A stretch of DNA of 64,000 bases from DASYTH01 sp045806965. Its GTDB lineage: Bacteria; Actinomycetota; Actinomycetes; Mycobacteriales; Pseudonocardiaceae. The notes below the pieces were generated by a model. That model made no database searches and was not told the origin of the DNA. It worked only from the letters and a program-made list of their open reading frames with translations. This document shows, in pieces, positions 54,113 through 61,185 of this stretch (position 1 is the stretch's first letter; each line of letters opens with the position of its first letter). Position numbers and translations under genes: made by a program. Location: the NCBI GenBank assembly GCA_045806965.1, contig JBJMIG010000061.1:23726-87725 (forward strand), given 5' to 3'.

Positions 54113-55054
54113 TCATCCGGTTGGCGGGCCTGGGGCCGGCGCCTGCGCGTTGCCCGCGGTGCCGTACCGCCCGGACTTCTCATCCAGCTGCTCCCGCAGC
54201 GCCAACAGCGTCACCACCCGACCGGCCGGGGTGTCCGCGTTGTCCACGGTGGACAGTATCTGGGTGGCCGCGGTATCCGCCCGGACCATGCCGAGCGGCC
54301 CGGTGCCGTCGGCCGAGCCGGCGCCGCCGGCCAGCACCGTGCCGGCGCCTGATCGATCAAGCTGCGCGGCGAACCTGGCGATCGTCGCCGCCCGGTCGCC
54401 CGCCCCGTCGCCGTGGCGCGCACCACCGGTGAGCACCACCGCCAGCTGCCCCGGTTTGACGTCGTCGGCGGCCCGGACGAAGCCACCGTCGGTCAGTCCG
54501 GCCAGCGCGGCCGCGGTCTCCTCCGGCGAGGCCTGCGGCTTGTTGTCCACCTTGCCGATCAGCAGCAGCGGACCGAGCAGCCCGCCGGCCAGAGTGCCGG
54601 GATCGGACACCGTGGGCAGCTGCACCCCGGCCGGCAGCAGCCGGGTGACGATGTCCTTGAGCTGGTCGGCCTTGGCCGGGTCGGCGAACGCCTCGGTGAG
54701 TTGGAGCTCGCCGGCCACCGTCGCTCCGGATGCGGTGACCAGGGTCCTCAGCGCGTCCCGGTCGGCCGGCCGCGCGTCGGCGGTGGTGACCAGCACGACG
54801 GTGCGCTTGTCCAGCAGGCCCCGCACCGCGAGGGGGCCGACCGAGGTGGCGAAGGAATCGGCGTCGGTGAGCCGGGCGGTCAGGCCGTTGCGCTGGGTCT
54901 GCAGGTCCGTCACCTGTCCGGCCAGGTCCTGATTGTCGCTGGACAGGCCGCTGAGCAGGGTCCGGCTCAGCGTGGTCGAGCCGAGCACCACCCCGACGGC
55001 CAGGGCCAGGAACACCGCGGAGATCGAGACGAGGTGATAGCGCAACGTGATCAC
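54113..55054 (-). CDS. mctB: Copper transporter MctB-like protein
   Basis: 313 residues. Begins MITLRYHLVSISAVFLALAV with one membrane helix (residues about 8-28), then a coiled coil (LSSDNQDLAGQVTDLQTQRN) and a periplasmic domain. Corresponds in position and N-terminal sequence to Rv1698 (MctB), a channel-forming protein needed for copper homeostasis in mycobacteria; in organisms without a mycolate outer membrane its role is less clear. It overlaps the steA stop (GTGA). Confidence 0.9.
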   Translation of the reverse strand: MITLRYHLVSISAVFLALAVGVVLGSTTLSRTLLSGLSSDNQDLAGQVTDLQTQRNGLTARLTDADSFATSVGPLAVRGLLDKRTVVLVTTADARPADRDALRTLVTASGATVAGELQLTEAFADPAKADQLKDIVTRLLPAGVQLPTVSDPGTLAGGLLGPLLLIGKVDNKPQASPEETAAALAGLTDGGFVRAADDVKPGQLAVVLTGGARHGDGAGDRAATIARFAAQLDRSGAGTVLAGGAGSADGTGPLGMVRADTAATQILSTVDNADTPAGRVVTLLALREQLDEKSGRYGTAGNAQAPAPGPPTG

Positions 55055-56235
55055 GCGAAGAGCCCCCTGGCCCAGGAGACCACGCCGGCCCAGGTCTCGA
55101 TCGCCCAGTCGAGGTAGACGCCGCCGATCCCGGACACGGCGAGCGCCACCACCACGGCGACCAGTGCGGCGAGCACCAGGACCACCACCGCGGGCACCGA
55201 GACCCGGCTGCGGTGCAGGGCCACCACCGCCCGCCCGTCGACCAGCCGGCTGCCCAGCTTGAGCCTGGTCAGGAACGTGGACGGGTTGGAGCCGGAGCGG
55301 CCGCGGTCGAGGAACTCGTGCAGCGTGGCCTGGAACCCGACGGTGACCACCAGGCTCGCGCCGTGCACGTCGGCCAGCAGCAGGGCGAGGTCCTCGGCGT
55401 TGCCGGAGGCCGGGAACGTCGCCGCGCCGATGCCGAGGTCCTGAATGCGCTCGAGGCCGGAGGCATGCCCGTCCAGGTGCGCCGGGATGACCACCTCGGC
55501 CCCGCAGCGCAGCGTGTCCGTGGCGATGCCGCCGGGATCACCGACGATCACGTCCGGGCGGTAGCCCGCCTGGCACAGCGTGTCGGCCGCCGCGTCGACG
55601 CCGATCAGCACCGGCCGGTGCTCGCTGATGTAGCGGCGCAGATCCTCGAGGTCCTCGGCGTGCCGGTGCCCGGGCGCGACCACGAGCACCTGACGGCAGC
55701 GAAGCGACGAGCGCAGGTCGGGCACGCCGACACCGTCCAGGATCAGCATGCGTTCCCGGCGCAGGAACTCGATGGTGTTCGCGGAGAACGCCTCGAGCTG
55801 CGCGGACATCCCGGCCTTGGCCTCGACCATGAGGTCGGCGACGGTCTCCACGGTGTGTTGGCTGCCCCTGACCAGCTCGCGCTCGCCGGCGTAAACGGCG
55901 CCGTCGTGCAGCCGCAGCTTCACACCGTCCTTGATGGTGCGCAGCGCCTCGGCACCGACTCCGTCGATCAAGGCGATGCCGGCGCCGAGGAGCATTTCCG
56001 GACCCAGGTTGGGAAATCGCCCCGAGATCGACGGGGACACGTTGACCACGCCGGCCACCTCGGCCCGGATCAGCGCGACCGCCGTGGCCCGGTCCACGTC
56101 GACCTGGTCGAGCACCGCGATGTCGCCCGGCCCGACCCGGCGCAGCAGGGCCTCGGTGCGGCGGCCGACCCTGGCGATACCGGTCACCCCCGGCACGCTC
56201 CGGCCGGATCTGATCAACACGCGGTTGAGCTTCAT
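55051..56235 (-). CDS. steA: Putative cytokinetic ring protein SteA
   Basis: 394 residues from ATG 56235. Thiamine-pyrophosphokinase-like core with GPGDIAVLDQVDVDRATAVA, VNVSPSISGRFPNLGPEMLL, YRPDVIVGDPGGIATDTLRC, and a C-terminal membrane helix (VPAVVVLVLAALVAVVVALA). In corynebacteria SteA with SteB takes part in septal ring assembly and cell separation; here mctB follows in place of steB (SteB belongs to the same family). Two 15-bp direct repeats lie upstream. Confidence 0.92.
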   Translation of the reverse strand: MKLNRVLIRSGRSVPGVTGIARVGRRTEALLRRVGPGDIAVLDQVDVDRATAVALIRAEVAGVVNVSPSISGRFPNLGPEMLLGAGIALIDGVGAEALRTIKDGVKLRLHDGAVYAGERELVRGSQHTVETVADLMVEAKAGMSAQLEAFSANTIEFLRRERMLILDGVGVPDLRSSLRCRQVLVVAPGHRHAEDLEDLRRYISEHRPVLIGVDAAADTLCQAGYRPDVIVGDPGGIATDTLRCGAEVVIPAHLDGHASGLERIQDLGIGAATFPASGNAEDLALLLADVHGASLVVTVGFQATLHEFLDRGRSGSNPSTFLTRLKLGSRLVDGRAVVALHRSRVSVPAVVVLVLAALVAVVVALAVSGIGGVYLDWAIETWAGVVSWARGLFA

Positions 56236-56318
56236 GTGACCGATGGTGACAAAGTGAAGTTGCGGAGCTCGCCCGCCACGCCGGAGCAATCTGTTCGGCC
56301 GCCGCACCTTCAGCCATA

Positions 56319-56363
56319 CAGCGTAATGTCACCGTCGTTCGCTTCTATCAGCGGAATGTCACC
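56319..56363. promoter_or_regulatory. Two direct repeats CAGCGKAATGTCACC upstream of steA
   Basis: 56319-56333 and 56349-56363 differ at one of 15 positions and are 30 bases apart (about three helical turns), in the gap between recN and steA. Tandem spacing on one DNA face suggests an activator or repressor site for the steA-mctB-pyrG unit. The rest of 56236-56433 shows no gene. Confidence 0.45.
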
Positions 56364-56433
56364 TTGCGCTGTAACCGGACCGTGCATGCTCGGGTGCCTG
56401 GCCGGTCGGCTGTGGACGGTCGCCGCCGGTGCG

Positions 56434-58218
56434 CTATCGCCTGCGACGGCTGGGTTTCTCAGCCTTGCGTTTGTCGGACTCGGCCACCGCGAGCAGTTCC
56501 TCCGCGTGCGCGCGGCCGGTCTCGGTCGAATCCATGCCGGCGAGCATCCTGGCCAGTTCCACCACCCGCTCGCGCTCGTCGACCGGCCGCACATCGGCGC
56601 CGATCACCCCACCCATCGCGCGTTTGTCCACCACGACATGCCGGTCGGCGAACGCGGCCACCTGGGCCAGGTGGGTCACCACGATGACCTGATGGCTGCG
56701 GGACAACCGGGCCAACCGCCGGCCGATCTCCACCGCGGCCCGGCCGCCGACCCCGGCGTCCACCTCGTCGAACACCAGCGTCGGCACCGGATCGGCGTAG
56801 GAGAGCACCACCTCGATGGCCAGCATGACCCGGGACAGCTCACCGCCGGAGGCCGCCTTGTGCACCGGCAGCGGCTCGGCCCCGTCGTGCGCACGGAGCA
56901 GCAGTTCGACGTCATCGACGCCGTCCGGACCGGCGTGCACCAGCTGCCCGACCACGGCGAGCCCGTGCGGGTCGCGCTCGTCGGCCGGGTGCGGGCGGAC
57001 GGTCACCTCGATCACCGACTGGGGCATGGCCAGCCCGCCGAGCTCGTCGGTCACCGCCTTGGCCAGCTCCTCGGCCGCGGCGAGGCGTTGCGCGGTCAGC
57101 GTCTCGGCGTGCTTGGCCAGCTCGCCGGCCAGCTCGGTGCGCCGTCTGGCCAGCTCGGCCAGTGCCTCCTCCGAGGTGTCCAGCCCGGCCAGCCGGTCGG
57201 TCGCGGTGGCGGCCCAGGCCAGCACCCCGTCAACGTCCGCGGCGTACTTCCTGGTCAGCTGCTTGAGCTCGGACTGCCGGACGAGGACCTGCTCGAGCAC
57301 CGCCGGGTCGGCGTCCAGACCGTCGAGGTAGCCGGTCAGCTCCGCGCCCGCGTCGGCGAGCAGCACCGACGCCTCGGCCAGCCGCGGCTCCAGCTCGCGC
57401 AGCCGCGGATCCTCGGCGGCGGCGACCCGCCTGCGGGCCTCGGCGAGCAGGCCGAGCGCACCCGGTGCGTCCGGATCGCCGTCCCGGGCGCCGGACACCG
57501 CGACCGACGCGGCGCTGGCGAGCTCCCTGAGCTGGTCGGCGTCGGCGAGCCGGCGAGCCCTGGCGCTCAGCGCGTCGTCCTCGCCGGGCCGCGGGTCGAC
57601 CGCCTCGATCTCGGCCAGACCGTGCCGGAGGAGGTCGGCCTCCCTGGCCAGCTCTCGGGACCGTTCGGTGCGCTCGGTCAGCTCCGCGCTCACCCGCAGC
57701 CAGTCGTCCCTGGTCCGGCGATAGCTCTCCAGCGTGCCGGCCACGTCCTCACCGGCGAAGCGGTCCAGCACCGCGCGCTGCTCTGCCGGGCGCAGCAGCC
57801 TGAGCTGGTCGTTCTGCCCGTGTACCGCGATCAGCTGCTCGGCGAGCTCGCCGAGCACGCCGACCGGCACCGAGCGGCCACCGAGGTGCGCCCGGGAGCG
57901 CCCGTCCGAGGTCACCGTGCGCAATGCGATCAGGCTGCCGTCCTCGTCCGGATCGGCGCCCGCCTCGCTGGCCACGGCGGCCGCCTGGGTTCCGCCAAGG
58001 CCCTCGAACCGGCCTTCGACCACCGCTTTGGCCACGCCGCTGCGGACCCTGGACGCCTCGGCGCGGCCGCCGGAGAGCAGGTGCAACCCGGTGACCACCA
58101 TGGTCTTGCCGGCCCCGGTCTCACCGGTGACCACGGTGAACCCCGGGTGCAGCTCGAGCGTCGCCTCGTCGATCGCGCCGAGGCCCTGAATGTGCATCTC
58201 GGCCAACACAACCAGCAC
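56434..58218 (-). CDS. recN: DNA repair protein RecN
   Basis: 594 residues from GTG 58218 (GTG 58209 is an alternative). SMC-like ATPase: LAEMHIQGLGAIDEATLELH, Walker A VVTGETGAGKTMVVTGLHLL, VHGQNDQLRLLRPAEQRAVL, long coiled coils around residues 180-390, signature ASGGELSRVMLAIEVVLSYA and Walker B TLVFDEVDAGVGGRAAVEIG. Acts in double-strand break repair with RecA. Downstream of nadK, in the same order as Rv1695-Rv1696. Confidence 0.95.
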   Translation of the reverse strand: MLVVLAEMHIQGLGAIDEATLELHPGFTVVTGETGAGKTMVVTGLHLLSGGRAEASRVRSGVAKAVVEGRFEGLGGTQAAAVASEAGADPDEDGSLIALRTVTSDGRSRAHLGGRSVPVGVLGELAEQLIAVHGQNDQLRLLRPAEQRAVLDRFAGEDVAGTLESYRRTRDDWLRVSAELTERTERSRELAREADLLRHGLAEIEAVDPRPGEDDALSARARRLADADQLRELASAASVAVSGARDGDPDAPGALGLLAEARRRVAAAEDPRLRELEPRLAEASVLLADAGAELTGYLDGLDADPAVLEQVLVRQSELKQLTRKYAADVDGVLAWAATATDRLAGLDTSEEALAELARRRTELAGELAKHAETLTAQRLAAAEELAKAVTDELGGLAMPQSVIEVTVRPHPADERDPHGLAVVGQLVHAGPDGVDDVELLLRAHDGAEPLPVHKAASGGELSRVMLAIEVVLSYADPVPTLVFDEVDAGVGGRAAVEIGRRLARLSRSHQVIVVTHLAQVAAFADRHVVVDKRAMGGVIGADVRPVDERERVVELARMLAGMDSTETGRAHAEELLAVAESDKRKAEKPSRRRR

Positions 58219-58302
58219 CCTAGCGGCTACCCGTGACGAAACCCGGGACCTGCCGGCTGGCACGCCGCGAGCACTATGTCGACCGACTACCGCCTCGACC
58301 TA

Positions 58303-59190
58303 CTACCGTGAGCGCCATCCCTGCACCGGCAGCTCGAACTTGCTGACCAGCCGGTCGGTGAACGCGGCATGGCCCAGCCGCGCCAGCTTGACCGGCTTCG
58401 TCCCGCCGGTGACCTCGATCCGGCCGCCCGGCGGGATGTCGAACATCCGCCGGCCGTCACAACAGAGCACCGCGGGATGTCCTTCCGGGTCGACCTCGAC
58501 CGAGACCACGGTGTCCGGCGGCACGACGAGGGAACGGGAGAACATGGCGTGGGCGTTGCTCGGCACGACCAGCATGGCCCGCACGTCCGGCCACACGATC
58601 GGCCCGCCCGCCGAGAACGCGTAGGCGGTCGAGCCGGTCGGCGTCGCGCACAGCACGCCGTCGCACCCGAACGAGGACACCGGCCGGCCGGCCACCTCGA
58701 TCCGCACGTCCAGGATGCGTTCCCGGCTGCTCTTCTCCAGGCTGGCCTCGTTCAGCGCCCAGTTCTCGGTGATCCGCACCCCGTCGAGGGTTGCGGCGAC
58801 ATCGACCGTCATCCGGTCCTCTACCCGGTAGTCGCGCCGCACCACGTGCGCGACCACGTCCTCCAGATCATCCGAGTCGGCCTCGGCGAGGAACCCGACG
58901 CGACCCAGGTTCACCCCGAGCACCGGGACGTCCGCCGGCCGGGCCAGCTCCGCACCACGCAGCAGGGTGCCGTCCCCGCCGAACACCAGGACCAGCTCGG
59001 TGCCGGCGGCGGCCGCCTCGGTGGACGGCACCACCCGGTGCTGGTACGAGCCGAGCACCGGTGCCTCGTCGTCGAGGACCCGCAGCCGGATGCCGGCCGC
59101 GGTGAAGGCGGCGGCCGCCTTCTCCGCGGTGTGCCTGACCTCGGCGCGTCCGGTGTGCATCACCAGCAGCACCTCACGATCACCATTCAC
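58303..59190 (-). CDS. nadK: NAD kinase
   Basis: 295 residues from GTG 59190, overlapping the tlyA stop (GTGA). Diacylglycerol-kinase-like fold: LVLVFGGDGTLLRGAELARP with the GGDGT motif, VPVLGVNLGRVGFLAEADSD, WALNEASLEKSSRERILDVR with the NE motif, and CDGVLCATPTGSTAYAFSAG. Phosphorylates NAD to NADP. Confidence 0.95.
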   Translation of the reverse strand: MNGDREVLLVMHTGRAEVRHTAEKAAAAFTAAGIRLRVLDDEAPVLGSYQHRVVPSTEAAAAGTELVLVFGGDGTLLRGAELARPADVPVLGVNLGRVGFLAEADSDDLEDVVAHVVRRDYRVEDRMTVDVAATLDGVRITENWALNEASLEKSSRERILDVRIEVAGRPVSSFGCDGVLCATPTGSTAYAFSAGGPIVWPDVRAMLVVPSNAHAMFSRSLVVPPDTVVSVEVDPEGHPAVLCCDGRRMFDIPPGGRIEVTGGTKPVKLARLGHAAFTDRLVSKFELPVQGWRSR

Positions 59191-59996
59191 TGCGGACCCT
59201 CCCGGACTGCGGTTTCGACCATCGCGGCCACTCGCTCGGGTGCGGGTGGCTCCCCCCGGCGCAGCCAACCGAAGTATTCGACATTGCCGGCCGGGCCAGG
59301 CAATGGGCTGGCCACCACGCCGAGCGGGCGCAGACCGAGCTCCGCGGCGGCGGCCAGCACCCCGTGGACCGCCCCGGCGCGCAGCTCCGGGTCGCGGACC
59401 ACGCCGCCGGAGCCCAGCCGCTCCTTGCCGACCTCGAACTGCGGCTTGACCATAGGCATCAGGTCGGCGTCCAGCGCCGTGCAGGCGAGCAGGGCCGGGA
59501 GCACCAGCCGAAGCGAGATGAAGGAGAGGTCCGCGACCACGAGATCCACCGGGCCGCCGGTCTGCTCCTTGGTCAACGAGCGGACGTTCGTGCGGTCCAG
59601 CACGGTGACCCTCGGGTCGGTGCGCAGCCGCCAGTCCAGCAGGCCGCGGCCGACGTCCGCGGCGACCACGGCGGCGGCACCCTTGCGGAGCAACACGTCG
59701 GTGAAGCCCCCGGTGGAGGCACCCGCGTCGAGGCACCGGCGGCCGGCCACGGTCAGCCCTTCGAACGCCGCCAAGGCGCCGAGCAGCTTGTACGCGCCGC
59801 GAGAAGCCCAGCCCGGATCGTCCTCAAGCTCCTTGACGAGCACCGGAGCGTCCGGTTCAACGGCGGTTGCCGCCTTGCTGGCAACCGTGCCGCGGACCAG
59901 CACCCGGCCGCCCTCGATGAGCTGCGAGGCGTGCTCGCGAGAGCGTGCGAGACCGCGCCGAACCAGCTCGGCATCCAGCCGGGCCCTGCGCGGCAC
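59187..59996 (-). CDS. tlyA: TlyA rRNA 2'-O-methyltransferase
   Basis: 269 residues from GTG 59996. N-terminal S4 domain (LDAELVRRGLARSREHASQL, IEGGRVLVRG), linker, then FtsJ-like methyltransferase: CLDAGASTGGFTDVLLRKGA, VVAADVGRGLLDWRLRTDP, VDLVVADLSFISLRLVLPAL, LMPMVKPQFEVGKERLGSGG. In mycobacteria it methylates 16S and 23S rRNA and its loss gives capreomycin resistance. Confidence 0.94.
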   Translation of the reverse strand: MPRRARLDAELVRRGLARSREHASQLIEGGRVLVRGTVASKAATAVEPDAPVLVKELEDDPGWASRGAYKLLGALAAFEGLTVAGRRCLDAGASTGGFTDVLLRKGAAAVVAADVGRGLLDWRLRTDPRVTVLDRTNVRSLTKEQTGGPVDLVVADLSFISLRLVLPALLACTALDADLMPMVKPQFEVGKERLGSGGVVRDPELRAGAVHGVLAAAAELGLRPLGVVASPLPGPAGNVEYFGWLRRGEPPAPERVAAMVETAVREGPQ

Positions 59997-59999
59997 CGG

Positions 60000-60167
60000 T
60001 CATTCCCTGTCTATTGTGGACAGTGCGACGTTCAGCGCGACGTGCACGGCGTCGAACCGCGCCACGTGCTCGGCGACCGGGAGATCATCCAGTTCGTCGA
60101 GCCCGGCGACGGCCTCGTCGATCGCCGCCGCGGGATCGGTGCCGTTCTCGTCAGACTCCGGCTGCAT
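60000..60167 (-). CDS. Small conserved protein between HAD phosphatase and tlyA
   Basis: 55 residues from ATG 60167 (AAGGA 1-3 bases upstream in GAAGGAATG): MQPESDENGTDPAAAIDEAV, AGLDELDDLPVAEHVARFDA, VHVALNVALSTIDRE. Acidic, helical, with an even distribution of leucines. A protein of the same size and position exists in mycobacteria (Rv1693). Its stop overlaps the region just before the tlyA GTG, so the two are coupled. Function unknown. Confidence 0.8.
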   Translation of the reverse strand: MQPESDENGTDPAAAIDEAVAGLDELDDLPVAEHVARFDAVHVALNVALSTIDRE

Positions 60168-60171
60168 TCCT

Positions 60172-61185
60172 TCACGCTAGCCGATCTGTCAGCTTCAGCT
60201 CAGCCAATGCGTCCGCCGACGTGCCGTCCTCCGCCTTCAAGATCGGGGAGGTGCCGTTGGGCGGGTGCACCGCGACAAGCGCCCGCAACAGCGCGATCGG
60301 GTCCGGGTCGCGGGCGCCACGCCACCGCGCCCGCAGCGCGCCGTCGTCTGCGGTGATCTCCCAATCGGGCTGGGGGCCGACCCGTGCCTGCGCGGCCGGA
60401 GCGGTCAGGGCGCCGAGGTCCGGGGCCAGGAAGGTGGGCCGCGGCACGGTGGTACCGAGCAGTTCTGCCGGGGTGCTCACGCCGGTGAGCACCAGCAGTG
60501 AGTCCATCTCGGCGGTCGCGGCACCGGCGATGTCGGTGTCCAGCCGGTCACCGACGACCAGCGGCCGGCGCGCGCCGGCCGAACGGGCCGCCTGGTCCAG
60601 CAGCGGCCGGTTCGGTTTCCCCGCGACGAGCGGCTCGGCGCCGGTGGCCACGCGCACCGCCGCGACCAGGGCTCCGTTGCCGATCACCTCGCCCCGCTCG
60701 GTCGGCAGCGTTGCGTCGACGTTGCAGGCCACCCAGAGCGCCCCGGCCCGAACCGCGAGGCAGGCCTCGGACAGCTCCCGCCATCCGATGTCCCGGGAGA
60801 GCCCCTGCACCACCGCGTCCACCTGACCGGAGGCCTCCGCCACGACCCGCAGCCCGACCCGGTTGATCTCGTCCGCCAGCGCGGGCGCCCCCGCGACCAG
60901 CACGATCGCCCCCGGGGGCAGGCGGTCGGCCAACATTGCCGCGGCGGCCTGCGCGCTGGTGCACACCTCGGCGACCTCGGCGGAAATCCGCAACCCGACC
61001 AGTTGCTCCGCCACCGCCCCGGGCGCTCGCGAGGCATTGTTGGTGACGAACCGAACGTGCACCGCGAGCGCGCGGACCGCGCGGAGAGTGTCGGCAACCC
61101 CGGGAATTTCGTGGTCCCCTCGGTAGACCGTGCCGTCCAGGTCCACCAGGACCGCGTCGTACTCGTCGACCAGCCGCTCAGCCAT
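60172..61185 (-). CDS. HAD-superfamily phosphatase (NagD/p-nitrophenyl phosphatase type)
   Basis: 337 residues from ATG 61185, whose start overlaps the upstream stop by 8 bases. Nucleophile motif DAVLVDLDGTVYRGDHEIPG, motif II region VRFVTNNASRAPGAVAEQLV, GKPNRPLLDQAARSAGARRP and motif IV VVGDRLDTDIAGAATAEMDS. A C-terminal about 70-residue extension (DWEITADDGALRARWRG) resembles the actinobacterial branch represented by Rv1692, a glycerol-3-phosphate phosphatase. Confidence 0.92.
   Translation of the reverse strand: MAERLVDEYDAVLVDLDGTVYRGDHEIPGVADTLRAVRALAVHVRFVTNNASRAPGAVAEQLVGLRISAEVAEVCTSAQAAAAMLADRLPPGAIVLVAGAPALADEINRVGLRVVAEASGQVDAVVQGLSRDIGWRELSEACLAVRAGALWVACNVDATLPTERGEVIGNGALVAAVRVATGAEPLVAGKPNRPLLDQAARSAGARRPLVVGDRLDTDIAGAATAEMDSLLVLTGVSTPAELLGTTVPRPTFLAPDLGALTAPAAQARVGPQPDWEITADDGALRARWRGARDPDPIALLRALVAVHPPNGTSPILKAEDGTSADALAELKLTDRLA

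Noticed and set aside
55213..58236. 1,007-residue open frame on the plus strand
   Set aside because: Antisense shadow of steA and recN; no domain, biased composition.
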